64,000 nt of DNA from Botrytis cinerea B05.10 (GCF_000143535.2 NC_037316.1:1798001-1862000), one strand, 5' to 3'. Shown: positions 1-9,467, counted from the first letter of the stretch. Numbers and translations: made by a program. Notes: generated by a model from the sequence alone, not told the origin.

Positions 1-51
1 GAGCCAATCATAATCAGTTTTGATCGCCTCCACATTAGCCAACGCAGACAT
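1..51 (-). CDS. 5' end of a protein-coding gene cut by the window edge
   Basis: On the minus strand an ATG at 51-49 opens a frame that stays open for 17 codons to the edge (MSALANVEAIKTDYDWL). The start context is AAA before ATG, and the base composition is balanced, unlike the AT-rich DNA to the right, so this looks like normal host coding sequence. No domain can be assigned from 17 residues. It shares its strand with the dehydrogenase gene at 2534-3375, but repeats separate them. An alternative is an upstream exon of a longer gene; the start is plausible, not proven. Confidence 0.5.
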   Translation of the reverse strand, partial: MSALANVEAIKTDYDWL

Positions 52-238
52 TTTAATAAATTTCGCGAGATTCTAGAACACCACGTGAACACCTGTTATT
101 TCCTGTCGTTTAAGCTCATAGGAATGAAGTGTGATTTGTAAGCCTTGTAAGATAACATATCTAAGATAATTTTTATAATTGAATGTTACGACCGAGATCG
201 TCACATGATTAGATTGACTAAATATCACCTGACCAAGG
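52..238 (-). promoter_or_regulatory. Upstream region of the edge gene, with a CACGTG box
   Basis: This is ordinary-composition DNA between the edge gene and repeat X. It holds a CACGTG palindrome at 82-87, about 31 nt upstream of the ATG, a site type recognised by basic helix-loop-helix factors. No clear TATA box was seen close to the start. A regulatory role is inferred from position only. Confidence 0.25.
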
Positions 239-240
239 TG

Positions 241-297
241 TCCCACTGAGTCTCACTGGGTAAGGCCCAGTGGGACACAGTGGGAAGCAGTGGGACA
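241..297. repeat. CAGTGGGA short tandem with exact 10-bp spacing and an inverted partner
   Basis: CAGTGGGA occurs at 268-275, 278-285 and 288-295, exactly 10 bp apart. It is preceded by an inverted CCCACTGAG / CTCACTGGG pair at 242-260. The regular spacing places the motif on one face of the helix. It sits just upstream of the TATA-like box of repeat X, so it may be a promoter element of that repeat. Confidence 0.6.
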
Positions 298-766
298 ACA
301 GAGAACGAAGGTCTATATAAGGAATGGGATTTTATTACAATATAGAGCTTTATATTCAAAAATAATTATTAATTTCATTATTATAGTTATAAGAATTATA
401 ATCAATTATAATTTTATTGAATTTCTATTTAAAGTTTAATCTAAATTATTTCGAGAGATCTCTAAACATTTCTTTATAACTCTAGGGGCAGTTCCCTATT
501 ATAATGAATTAAATAATAGGCTGTAGAACTACTAATTTGTAAACTATAATGATATTATAGGCCTCGGTGATTCAACTATAATATATCAAAAGATATTAGG
601 TACTCAAGAATGTTTTAAATATATATATAATATTAGTTATAGAATATCCTGAATTATAAAATATAATTTCTAGAATAATAAATCCTAGGAAATATGAATA
701 ATATAGAATATAATAAATAAAAGAGATCTTACTAGGGTTAATAAGCTTTTAAAGGATTAACCCTAG

Positions 767-904
767 TATCACGGGGCAAGGGATAGGACCTAGGTAAGAT
801 GTATGATATTCTATAAGAATGAAAGAAGGCGCTGAATGAGCGCCGACTATATAGGGTATGGATGCCTAAGGCATCCACAAGACTACGCTGTTGAACCCGT
901 GACA
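767..904. mobile_element. 138-bp solo LTR with perfect 5-bp target duplication
   Basis: The element begins TATCACGGGG and ends CCCGTGACA, an inverted pair consistent with TGTCAC...GTGACA ends in which the first G became A. It is flanked on both sides by CCTAG (762-766 and 905-909). The related repeat copy at 1306-1873 carries the empty site: TTAACCCTAG there runs straight into GACAAAAAA with one copy of the duplication. Inside are two perfect hairpins, GGCGCT/AGCGCC near 829-845 and GGATGCC/GGCATCC near 860-877. It has no coding content. A small non-LTR insertion is less likely given the ends and 5-bp duplication. Confidence 0.75.
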
Positions 905-981
905 CCTAGGACAAAAAAATAAACTAGAATATTGGAAATCATAAGAATAGATATCACATAATAAATCATCCCATCAATCTA

Positions 982-1192
982 TTATAAAAGCTGTCTCTAG
1001 AATTATATAAAAATATTTAGAATTCTTTTGAAATAATTTAAATTAGATTTCAAATAGGAATTTAATAAGATTATAATTAATTATAATTAATTATAATTTT
1101 TATAATTATAATAATAAAACTAGTAATTGTTTTTAAATATAAAGTTCTATATTGTAATGAAATCCTATTCCTTATATAGACCTTCGTTCTTT
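982..1192 (-). repeat. Inverted partial copy of repeat X
   Basis: Read on the minus strand, this matches about 303-505 of copy A: the GAAGGTCTATATAAGG box, the poly-AT middle and the CTAGAGRCAG block. Together with copy A it makes an imperfect long inverted repeat (about 200-bp arms) around the 3' part of copy A. Confidence 0.6.
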
Positions 1193-1305
1193 ATAGAACC
1201 TAAGATTCTGTCCCATTTGGAGCCCTCCTGGATCCCAGGCTCCAAAGGCTCCATCACATGACACTTGCCACGTGATACATTGTTACCCGCTGTAATACAA
1301 TCCCA
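1193..1305. other. Short GC-richer spacer between repeat X copies
   Basis: Balanced sequence with TTGGAGCCC...GGCTCCAA-type short inverted segments and a CACGTG at about 1270-1275. No gene or element could be assigned. Confidence 0.3.
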
Positions 1306-1873
1306 CCGATTATTATTAATGAGATCGATGGGATAATAGAGTATGAAGGTTTATATAAGAGAATGAGTTTCTTTATATATAGAGCTTTATATTTAAAAAC
1401 AATCATTCATTATTATAGTTATGAGAATTACAATTAATTACAATCTTATTAAATTCCTATTTGAAATCTAATCTAAATCATTTCAAAAGATTTCTAAATA
1501 CTTCCATGTGACCCTAAAGGTAGCTTCCTGTTATAATGAATCAAATAATAGATTATAGAATTATTAATTTATAGATTATAATAATATTATAGACCTCAAT
1601 AATTCAATTACAATATATCAAAAAACACTAAACACCTAAGGATGCCTTAGACATATATATAATATTAGTTATAGAATACCCTGAATTATAGAATATAATT
1701 TCTAAAACAATAGGTTCTAGGAAATATAAGTAATATAGGATACAATAAGCAAGAAAGATCTTAATAGAATTAATAAGCTTTTAAGGGATTAACCCTAGGA
1801 CAAAAAAATAAGCTAGGATATTGAAAATCATGAGAATAAATATTACATAATAAATCGTCTCATCAATCCCATC
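1306..1873 (+). repeat. Repeat X copy B (holds the empty site of the 138-bp LTR)
   Basis: Direct copy of 239-966 without the inserted LTR. Its TTAACCCTAGGAC at about 1789-1801 is the unoccupied target. It joins copy C head to tail; both begin with a CCCAYCRATTATTA-type stretch followed by AGAGTATGAAG. Confidence 0.6.
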
Positions 1874-2098
1874 AATTATTATCAATAGAATCGATAAAAC
1901 AATAGAGTATGAAGATCTATATAAGAAAATAGGTTTCTTTATATATAAAACTTTGTATTCAAAAATAATTATTAGTTTCATTATTATAGTTATGAGAATT
2001 GTAATTAATTACAATCTTATTGAATTCCTATTTGAAGTCTAATCTAAACCACTTCGAGAGATCTCTAGATACTTCCACATGACCCTAGAGGCAGCTCC
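1874..2098 (+). repeat. Repeat X copy C, truncated
   Basis: This copies the first 220 bp or so of copy B (AGAGTATGAAGATC, then the CTTCGAGAGATC block) and stops near GCAGCTCCTG at 2091-2100. Where it ends and single-copy DNA begins is unclear. Confidence 0.55.
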
Positions 2099-2533
2099 TG
2101 TAACAATATAGAATATGTCAATAAAAGAAATCAGAAACTTCACTAGTAAAAGAAGTTTTATTATTTTTCATTTATATATGAATTGGAGATTATAAAAAGG
2201 AATCCTCAGTGTGTGAATGAAGTGAATGATTTCAATTCAATTACCACTGTAATACAGCTACTGTAGTAAAGCTCTAAACAAATGCAAAAGAGACTAGCTC
2301 TTTTAATAAGTCTATATAAGACTTACTACTTTCAATACATATAGCTAGCTCTTTAGACAGAATACAATTAGACATACAGGACCTACGCAATTCGTGGGTG
2401 CTACGTCTTCCGTATCCTTCTCGTATCAACAAAAAGAGTGTAGATTTCGAAAGTAAGATTCTAGATCACAAAGTGGTCTTCCTCATGAACATCCCGAGGC
2501 AGAGCACAGAACTGGCTCTGTTATTCACTTCGT
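2099..2533. other. 3' flank of the dehydrogenase gene
   Basis: AT-rich then balanced DNA that should hold the 3' untranslated region of the minus-strand dehydrogenase in its upper part. No gene, confident poly(A) signal or element end was identified. A TGTAAC...CAACA pair (2099-2433) resembles LTR ends but has no support. Confidence 0.35.
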
Positions 2534-3375
2534 CTAACATTTCCATCCCCCATCAATGGTAATGTCAGATCCTGAGATATACATCGACTCATCACTCAAT
2601 AGAAATGCGATCGCCTGAGCAACTTCCTTGGCTTCCCCGTCTCTCCCGAGTGCAATTGGTGGGTAATTGGCACTTCCAGGCTGCAAGTGAAGACCAATCG
2701 AGTTTTCCGCAGTCTTGAGCATTGGTGTAGAAATGCGGCCCCTAGAGTTGGTCTTCAGAATCCAAAAACATTATGATCGAGATAAAATAGAGCACGGATC
2801 ACTTACGGACAGATGGCATTCACTCTAATTCCTTTCCCACCTACTTCCTTAGCTGCCGTTCTTGTGAGCCCAAGGATCCCATGCTTAGCTGAAGAATATG
2901 AGGCATTATTTGCTGCCCCGGTCAATCCCCGAATAGAGGAAGCGTTCACAATCGAGCCGTTTTGAGCCATTACTTTCAGCTGAGCCTTTAAACAATTCAT
3001 TGTCCCGGTCAAATTGACTCCCAAGACAAATTCCCACTCGTCCAAATCTTGTTCGACGATGCCTTTCAATCCAATAGAGCTCGGAGCGACACCAGCCAGA
3101 TTGGCTGAGCCATCTAGCTTTCCGAAGTTGTCTATAGTCTTGTTAATCCATACTTCCACCTCTTCAAACTTCCTTACATCGACCTTAGTGATCAACACGT
3201 CTACGTGGTACTCTGATTCGAGCTGCACTTGAAGTTCCTTCAATTTGTCTTCTTGGATATCTGCAAGTGACAACCTCGCTCCACGACTTGCAAGTAACTT
3301 TGCTGTTTCTAGGCCGATGCCCGAAGCTGAACCTGTGAGAGCGATAACTTTGTTCGTAAATGGTTGAGAAGACAT
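2534..3375 (-). CDS. Classical short-chain dehydrogenase/reductase (SDR), two exons, 258 aa
   Basis: Exon 1 is 3375-2807, intron 2806-2742 (65 nt, GTAAGT...CTCTAG), exon 2 2741-2534. Splicing gives an unbroken 258-residue protein and rebuilds the family motif ICPGR across the junction. It has the Rossmann glycine motif TGSASGIG (residues 14-21), an acidic residue D39 after strand 2 (favours NAD(H) over NADP(H)), D66-V67, NLAG (92-95, a variant of NNAG), and the catalytic set N121, S147, Y160 and K164 (YSSAK). The C-terminus GSDITIDGGW is the usual SDR ending, and the length is normal. It therefore oxidises an alcohol or reduces a ketone, probably in the cytosol; the substrate cannot be read. 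There is no signal peptide. It is the only gene in the window that looks intact. Its nearest decayed host-type neighbour is a P450 pseudogene 9 kb away, so a former metabolic cluster is possible but unproven. Confidence 0.93.
2742..2806 (-). other. 65-nt spliceosomal intron of the SDR gene
   Basis: The donor is GTAAGT and the acceptor TAG, in phase 2 within the proline codon of the ICPGR motif. The size is typical of filamentous ascomycetes. A nearer candidate acceptor (CTGAAG at about 2753) would put the extra bases in frame badly and break the motif, so the CTCTAG acceptor is preferred. Confidence 0.85.
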
Positions 3376-3582
3376 GATACTATAATATAGAGAGATGATT
3401 TATCAGCTTTCAGGAATATCTTACTTTGGTTCTGAAAGATTGGGAATTTGATGTTCTTTATATAAATTTTTGACTAGAGACTGCAAGTGCACAGGTAGAC
3501 TTGTGACTTCTCTCTCAGCCACGCGATTTGAGTTCTATACTGTTGTATGGGTCCAGCAGGGAAGTATCTTGTACTCCATGGG
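3376..3582 (-). promoter_or_regulatory. Promoter region of the SDR gene
   Basis: On the minus strand a TTTATATAAA box at 3458-3467 lies about 83-92 nt upstream of the ATG, a credible TATA position for a fungal gene with a short leader. The region has normal composition and ends at the inverted repeat starting at 3583, which may limit the intact promoter to about 200 bp. Confidence 0.5.
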
Positions 3583-3641
3583 GGAGCGTCTGAAATGACA
3601 GTGGAACGTTAAGCCAATCAAAAATAAATTAAACTAACTAT
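3583..3641 (-). repeat. Left copy of a 59-bp inverted pair
   Basis: Read on the minus strand, this starts ATAGTTAGTTTAATTT, passes through TTTTTGATTGGCTT and ends near GACGCTCC. It matches 5065-5124 with only a few mismatches. The two copies bracket 3583-5124. Confidence 0.6.
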
Positions 3642-4675
3642 CCTTTAGACTGCCAACTCATGGCATTTTCGGTTAAGAGGACCTCATTGACCAATTAAAT
3701 CATCAGGATTTCTGAAATTTGATCAGATGTTCATATTCAATCTTGAATATAAAATTCAATGGATATTATTTTCATTTTAAATCTATCAGCTTTTTCATGT
3801 TTTTTAAAATCAAATATTTGAAGTCAAGATTCCGTTTTGTAAATAGAGTAACTGAAAAAGCATTAAAGTGACCATTCTAACTAATCAGGCTTCATCATTT
3901 AAGATACGAGCTTTGCCTCCGGCCTCACAATACCGAAAAAATAGTTACGTGTTGCTGATGCTCCACTTCTAATTTTCCTTAGGCACCTAAGACCTACATC
4001 GCAGCTCGTCCTGTCGGAGGCTTATTATTCTTATTATTCTTATTATTCTTATTATTCTTATTATTCTTATTATTCTTATTATTCTTATTATTCTTATTAT
4101 TCTTATTATTCTTATTATTCTTATTATAAAAGAGTGAAAGATAATAGGATTATATAAGAAAAGCATTCGTATGTACTATAGATCAATTTAAGTAGCTATA
4201 TATAATGAATAGAGTATATCACTATATAATGATAATAAGATAAGAGATTATAATTAAAGATATCGATATGAAATATAGATAATCAAATTAAGAGTGAAAA
4301 CATCGATTACCTTTCTCAGCTCTATAGAAAGAAAGACTATAAATACTAGCTACACAAGTCACGTGGCCTTCAGGTCACGTTCTTAGCGTACAATAGCTTC
4401 GAAATTTATTATAATAAAGAAATAATAAAAATAAATCATTTAATAGTGAGAGTATATATAATCTTCAATCGAGATTATATATAAATAAAATTCTTGAATT
4501 AATAAGAACTCGATATTTTGAGATATCAGAGCTTTCAAATTCGGTGAATTTAATCCAAAGGAGAGTATTAATGAATGTATAGGAGGAAAACTCAAATTAA
4601 CTAACTACAAATCTCATTGATTTAAAAATTAAAGATTTTCTTTCAAATACCTTAGAAATAATATTATAAAAAGTA
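3642..4675. other. Non-coding interval with microsatellite
   Basis: No open frame of note. It holds a small GCCTCCG/CGGAGGC inverted pair (3915-3921 and 4015-4021) and the microsatellite at 4021-4127, then AT-rich filler up to the MITE at 4676. It could be the body of a 1.5-kb non-autonomous element bounded by the 59-bp inverted pair. Confidence 0.35.
4021..4127. repeat. 9-bp microsatellite (CTTATTATT) x about 12
   Basis: Uninterrupted, apparently perfect copies of CTTATTATT fill 107 bp. The purity suggests recent slippage expansion, since nearby old repeats are heavily mutated. Confidence 0.9.
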
Positions 4676-5063
4676 ATAGTCGGCTCTTCAAGTGGCCGAC
4701 TAGTTCCTAATCGGGGAAAGCGAATGTCCCCGGAAAGCGAATTGTCCCCGTGAGATTTTAAGTGTAAAAAGCACTAAAATCATTAAATTTTATTATAAAT
4801 CAAATCTGTTTTCAGTACACAACCTTCAATTTTGAATCAATTTTTTATATTTTTATATAATTTTATTCAATAGAATTCTAGCTTTTCAGTGATATTAAAT
4901 TCTTTTGAATTACTTCAAAATTCATAATATTATTTATAAAATTCAAATATTTTTCAATAAAAATCATAAATCTACTATCAAAATCTCACACGGACAATTC
5001 GCTTTCCGGGGACATTCGCTTTCCCCGACTAGGAACTAGTCGGTCACTTGAAGAGCCGACTAT
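4676..5063. mobile_element. MITE family B, copy 1 (388 bp)
   Basis: The terminal inverted repeats begin ATAGTCGGCTCTTCAAG and match inward for about 85 bp. TA target duplications sit at 4674-4675 and 5064-5065. Inside each end is a near-tandem pair of GGAAAGCGAAT(T)GTCCCC units spaced about 17 bp. The size, TA duplication and lack of coding sequence mark a Tc1/mariner-pogo superfamily MITE. GC-rich ends are preserved here, unlike in copy 2. Confidence 0.85.
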
Positions 5064-5064
5064 T

Positions 5065-5124
5065 ATAGTCAGTTTAATTTATTTTTGATTGGCTTTGCGT
5101 TCCACTATCGTTTCAGATGCTCTC
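5065..5124 (+). repeat. Right copy of the 59-bp inverted pair
   Basis: It starts ATAGTCAGTTTAATTT directly at the TA after MITE B1 and ends near GATGCTCTCC. It is the inverted partner of 3583-3641. Either the two are termini of one element with MITE B1 inserted beside one end, or they are two divergent fragments. The following 5125-5306 shows nothing recognisable. Confidence 0.6.
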
Positions 5125-5308
5125 CTTCGTAGGACCCTCGACTTCCTATGGAATCTAAACATATCACTTTTTGTTTCGATAGCAAAAAGGTTGTTTTTGA
5201 AGAACTCATCAGTCTAGCTACTATCGAATATCTGCGTTCTCGAAGCATCGAAAATGCATGAAGACAAGTAAAATCATTCTCGTAAGAATAAAATATATAG
5301 ACGAGTTA

Positions 5309-5796
5309 ATGTAGTTTAATACCGAGTGGGCTATATCATCGAATGGGCTACTTTAAAATATATAAAAGTTAACGCTTTTTTAATATTTGTATTTTAATAA
5401 TCAATTATTATTTTTTAAAAGAAAATTAATATAAATAATAATGAAAATTTAGCTCTTTATAAATCTAGTTTTGATATAAAAAATTTATATTTTCTAAAAA
5501 AAAAAGTGGAAATTATTACGATTTTCGTTACAAAAGAAATATATTCTATAATAACTATTATAATAATTTGAATGTTCAATAAATAATTAGATTTTCATAT
5601 TATTTGTATAGTTAAATTTTATAGTTTCAATTTTTAGAAAATTCTAATCATAAATAAAGAAAGTGTATAATTGTACACAAACGAATTTTGTATATAAAAA
5701 TGATAGCCCACTCGGTAATATAGCCCACTCGGTAATATAGCCCACTCGGTAATATAGCCCACTCGGTAATATAGCCCACTCGGTGTTAAACTATAT
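5309..5796. mobile_element. MITE family A, copy 1 (488 bp, expanded right end)
   Basis: The ends read ATGTAGTTTAATACCGAGTG (left) and, inverted, ATATAGTTTAACACCGAGTG (right). A TA lies at 5307-5308 on the left; on the right it reads CA, probably mutated. The core carries the family mark GTGGAAAT..TTACGATTTTCGTTAC. Related copies lie at 8823, 29001, 33033, 38905 and 40515. The termini match those of the pogo-type element at 6965-8797, so its transposase probably moved this MITE. Confidence 0.85.
5703..5787. repeat. Five 17-bp tandem units at the right end of MITE A1
   Basis: ATAGCCCACTCGGTAAT repeats at 5703, 5720, 5737, 5754 and 5771 with exact 17-bp spacing. Other family members have two units per end. 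This is an expansion of the likely transposase-binding site. Confidence 0.9.
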
Positions 5797-6098
5797 CAAA
5801 CTATTGAGGTATCAAAATATCAAACTACCTAAGCAGCTCAAACCAAACGAGAGAATGAAAAACACCGGAGTCCGAGATTTCCGCTTGAATATCGGATTTA
5901 CCGGACTATCCTATCTTGGAAGCTCTTTTAACAAGACCCACATATCGGGCTTATTCCATGTCTGATAAACTTTATGTACTTACCCGCACGGTTCATATCC
6001 CAGAGCTTATTCGTTTCCGGTAGTAGGCCTAGCTCCCGACGCGCGGAACCTCCGGTTCCTACTCGGCAAAAGCAATCGTATAATCTCAAGCAATTGCA
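5797..6098. other. GC-richer island with Zn-cluster-type CGG/CCG sites
   Basis: About 300 bp of balanced DNA trapped between two MITEs. CGG-N3-CCG and CGG-N5-CCG palindromes near 5865-5910 resemble binding sites of Zn(II)2Cys6 regulators, and a GTAAGT donor-like site occurs on the minus strand near 5980. Open frames of 60-72 codons exist but resemble nothing I know. It could be a former promoter or gene fragment. Confidence 0.35.
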
Positions 6099-6100
6099 TA

Positions 6101-6509
6101 ACGTGGTTTATTGGAATCCTGTACATATCATGACCCTGTACACTTCAAAATACACCAAAATTCAGGCTTTTTTGATATTAAAAATTAAATAACCAATCAT
6201 TGTTCCATCGAATTTTTTTTATAAAAAAAACTTAAAATTTATATAAATCTATTTCATAATCAGAAAGTCTTGAAATAATTGATAGTTTTTGAGATATAGG
6301 AAAAGTGGGTTCAAAAATCATTATTTTCTTTAAATCTCAAGATTAAACAAAATGAATCTCAAAAGAAACCAATACTGATATTTTTTATAATTATTCAAAT
6401 ATAATATCAAATTTTCAGATTTGAATAATAATTAATTATTCAATTTGAATATCAAAAAAGCCTGAATTTTAGTATATTTTAAAGTATACAGGGTCCTAAT
6501 AAACTATGT
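6101..6509. mobile_element. MITE family C (409 bp)
   Basis: Inverted termini ACGTGGTTTATTGG and ACATAGTTTATTAG continue inward through CCCTGTACACTTCAAAATA and CAGGCTTTTTTGATATT (about 80 bp). TA duplications are at 6099-6100 and 6510-6511. The left end has two CCTGTACA sites 17 bp apart. The outer ACGTAGTTTAT matches family A and the pogo element; the rest differs. Confidence 0.8.
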
Positions 6510-6511
6510 TA

Positions 6512-6962
6512 ATTTTCAAAAAAAAAAAAACATATTATAAACCGATATAATTAATAACTTCAAAAGATATTACTTAATTTTGATTATACTTTTTATTCTC
6601 AATTCCAAACCAAATGACTTTATAATAAGATTAGTTATAGAAATTCTGAAAAGACTTAATTGTAGAAAATAATCAGTTCTATCTGAGTATCAATTCTTAT
6701 AAAAATAGAAAGGATAGTAATGAAGCTATTCCTGTATTATATAAGATTATACAATTGCTTGAGTGTGAAGGACTATTATAAAAGGATTCGATTCTATCTT
6801 AGAATCTAAAACTAAAGAAGGAAGAAAAGAATAAGAAGAGAACTATAAGAGCTCCGAACTATTTACACTAATGAGTCACGTACTAGACTAAGGTCCTAGA
6901 AGCTAGGTGACTAAGAAGATAACCTAAAGGGGATCGAATCGTTACAAAAAGGAAATAATATA
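6512..6962. other. AT-rich spacer, no gene
   Basis: Mixed AT-rich sequence with a slightly richer stretch (6740-6950). A TGTAG...GTTACA pair (6661-6946) hints at an LTR but lacks a target duplication. Confidence 0.3.
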
Positions 6963-6964
6963 TA

Positions 6965-8797
6965 ATATAATTTATTAGTGAGTGAGTTATATTAATGAAT
7001 GAGTTACTTTTCCATCAATTCACATCTTCAAATCTATATTATTCAATAATCATTGAATCAATTGATTGAAACTATTAAAATTCTAATGATCTAGGATCTA
7101 TTATATGATTTTGATAAGTTCTTATATTATATCTAGTCATTTTATATTTATTATAATATCAATTAAAAAATAGTTCCCTATTAGAATTTCTGTCTTTTTA
7201 ATATTTATTGTATTAAATCTAAATATTAATCTCTTATTAAAATAATATATCAAAAGTCTTCTATTTAATAAATACTTTCTTTTAATATAATTAAATTTTT
7301 CTGTATATCGATATTTGCTTAATACTTTATTTGCTATTTGAAATATATGAATCTCTATATTCAAAAATATATTTTTATAAACTAGTTTCTTTATGCCTTT
7401 AGCTTGAGCTAGTATAATCTTGAATATAAATATAAGAGAGCTTGATTGATAATAAATTATTCGAGATTTAATTAATATTAATTGATAAAAAGCTTCAATT
7501 AAATTATAAAGGGTTTAAGAGATTTATTGATTTAAAATAAAAAAGAGGAGAGTAGATATGCAAATTCGAATATCTCATTTCGAAAATATAGCTTTAGAAT
7601 TAAATAGAATTAAATATATTCCTCGAAACTCTAATTTTATATTCTAAGAGATAATTAATTCTTTGTATACAATTTTGAAAGCTATAAAGAATTCAATTTT
7701 TGAAATATAATTGATATATGTTTTGATAAATCTATTAATTTAACTATCATATAAATGTTTCAAATTACTAAAATAATCTATATTAAATAACTGAATTAAA
7801 TAATTTAAATGAAATAGTAAATATAAATATATAATATTATTCTTTTAATAATATATTTGAAAAACTACTGATTTATAGCTTTTATATCCATTTAGCATTA
7901 ATATTCAATATTTGCTTTTTTTCGATTTATAATATATTTATTGAAATATTTCAATTATTTTAAATCTATTTTATTATTCATTTATTTATTAAATATAGAT
8001 TTATTAATCTATTTTATAAAAAGATTTATTTCAATATATTAATTAGAAAAATGAATTTATTTTTAAAATAATAGAAATAAAAGAATAGTTTTACTTTCCC
8101 TATTTCTATATATTATTATTATAATTCATTCTTAATTATCTAATTATATTAATTTGTTTTTATTATATCTTTTAATATTAATAACAATTATTATTATATA
8201 TATAATTTTTATTTATAAAACTTATTTTATTGAAATTATAAATATCACTATTTAAAATACTACATTTCGTTCATATATTTATAATTAATTGAAACCACTC
8301 TTTAATAAATTTAGGATCTTTATAAAAAGCTTTTTGAAGATTATAAATACAATTAAAATACTTATTAAATTCGATTCAATACTTTACAAATCAATATACT
8401 TAAAGCTTTTTAATATACTTTACATCTTTCGATTTAAGAATATGATTTACTATATCTTTTATATTCTTAAACTTAAATAAAAAACTTTTCAAATTTATAT
8501 TAAGAATATATTGAATAATCATTTCCTTTTCTAATTCTATAATATTAAAACGATTCACTTGAGTTTCTATATAAAATAATAAATCATTTATTCTATATTG
8601 AAAAGTTATATAAGAGAAATTATAAAGTTTAGAAGCTTTTCGAATACTTAGTTTTTTATTTTTATAAATAGTTTTAATAGTAAAAAAGATTCGAGTTTTT
8701 TAATTAGTTGATTCTATAATAACTAATTAGTAAATCGCGTATAAAAGTTAAAGGTGTAAATTGAGGGAAAAGTGGCCCACTCGATGATAAACCACGT
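6965..8797 (-). mobile_element. Pogo/Fot1-type DNA transposon, copy 1 (1833 bp, inactivated)
   Basis: The ends read ATATAATTTATTAGTGAGTG on the left and, inverted, ACGTGGTTTATCATCGAGTG on the right, with TA at 6963-6964 and 8798-8799. Homologous copies lie at 45051, 57676, 58170, 63727 (same orientation) and 41036 (opposite). The minus strand encodes the transposase remnant described separately. Size and TA duplication fit fungal pogo/Fot1 elements. The left end is far more mutated than the right. Confidence 0.85.
7137..8625 (-). pseudogene. Transposase pseudogene of pogo/Fot1 type (copy 1)
   Basis: Fragments of a DDE transposase are readable on the minus strand. Near 8230 the first catalytic block DETGF appears as NFNKISF: Asp to Asn, Glu to Lys, Thr to Ile, Gly to Ser, all transitions. 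Near the C-terminus (7364-7137) an EIHIFQIANKVLSKYRYTEK segment corresponds to the usual ..ANxxLSKRRRxKK tail of Fot1-like proteins. The product would have bound the element's ends and cut at TA. Many stops and lost catalytic residues make it dead. Family assignment comes from remembered motif patterns, not a search. Confidence 0.75.
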
Positions 8798-8822
8798 TAT
8801 CTTTTTAAAGATTTTAAAGATA

Positions 8823-9222
8823 ACGTAGTTTAACATCGAGTGGTTCATATCACCGAGTGGCCCACTTTAAATATATATAAAATTTGTCTATACGTAATCG
8901 TACACTTTCTTCATTTGTTAATATAATTTGAAAAGGTTTGAAAATATTGAGATTTAACTATATAAATATTATAAAAATTCGAATCATTATAATAGTTATT
9001 ATAAAAATAACTTTTTCATAACAAAAATCGTAACAATTTCTACTTTTTTTTAGAATATAATAGAAACATTAACTAAAAAAACTAGATTTATAAAAAGCTA
9101 AATTTCTATTAATATTTAATATTTTTCTCTTCAAAAATAATATTTTGTTATTAAAATATAAATATTAGAAAATACTCAATTTTAGTATATTCTGAAATGA
9201 GCCACTCGATGATAAACTACGT
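8823..9222. mobile_element. MITE family A, copy 2 (400 bp)
   Basis: The ends are ACGTAGTTTAACATCGAGTG and, inverted, ACGTAGTTTATCATCGAGTG, with TA at 8821-8822 and 9223-9224. The core contains GTAACAATTT..TACTTTTTTT in the opposite orientation to copy 1. It begins 25 bp after the pogo element ends. Its termini are the least mutated of the family. Confidence 0.85.
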
Positions 9223-9395
9223 TAATTAACAGTCAATATAGGATTGCTCTTAATAGAATTAATTCCTTCGACTTTTTTATATTATATTTAAGATATTACT
9301 TCTTATAGCTAGTAGAGAGAAAGATACTTATCTCTTCCTATTAATCAATCTTTATATATAAACGCTTCTAACGAATAATCATTCGAATACTATTA

Positions 9396-9467
9396 TATCA
9401 CGGAGAATTAAGCCTATATAAACCCAATTAGTCTAAAGCTATTAGTAACATCACTTTTAGTGTGACA
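9396..9467 (+). repeat. 5' LTR of the TRIM-like element (72 bp)
   Basis: It begins TATCACGG (first G lost to A) and ends GTGTGACA. It includes a TATATAAA-like core, CCTATATAAACCC, near 9413-9425. Confidence 0.7.

Larger units (their letters stand above)
239..966 (+). repeat. Repeat X copy A (LTR-like dispersed repeat), interrupted by a solo LTR
   Basis: This copy runs from a TGTCCCACTG start through a TATA-like TCTATATAAGG (about 312-322) to GACAAAAAAATAA past 909. Other copies lie at 1306-1873 and 1874-2098 (direct), 982-1192 (inverted) and as fragments at 25138-25190 and 28062-28232. Copies differ mostly by transitions. The TG start, internal TATA box and tandem arrangement suggest LTR material, but no coding region or confident end was found. 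The solo LTR at 767-904 splits it. Confidence 0.55.

Noticed and set aside
2099..2433. TGTAAC...CAACA segment as a solo LTR
   Set aside because: The left boundary blends with the end of repeat X copy C, no target duplication is present, and no second copy was seen.
3014..3232. 72-codon plus-strand frame
   Set aside because: It lies wholly antisense to exon 1 of the SDR gene and has no domain; it is a shadow of the real gene.
3915..4021. GCCTCCG...CGGAGGC as terminal inverted repeats of a 107-bp element
   Set aside because: Only 7 bp match, the right arm runs into the microsatellite and no target duplication is visible.
6661..6946. TGTAG...GTTACA segment as an LTR
   Set aside because: Flanking 5-mers (TTAAT and AAAAG) do not match and no related copy exists in the window.
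8289..8480. 63-codon plus-strand frame in pogo copy 1
   Set aside because: It is antisense to the transposase remnant and low-complexity.
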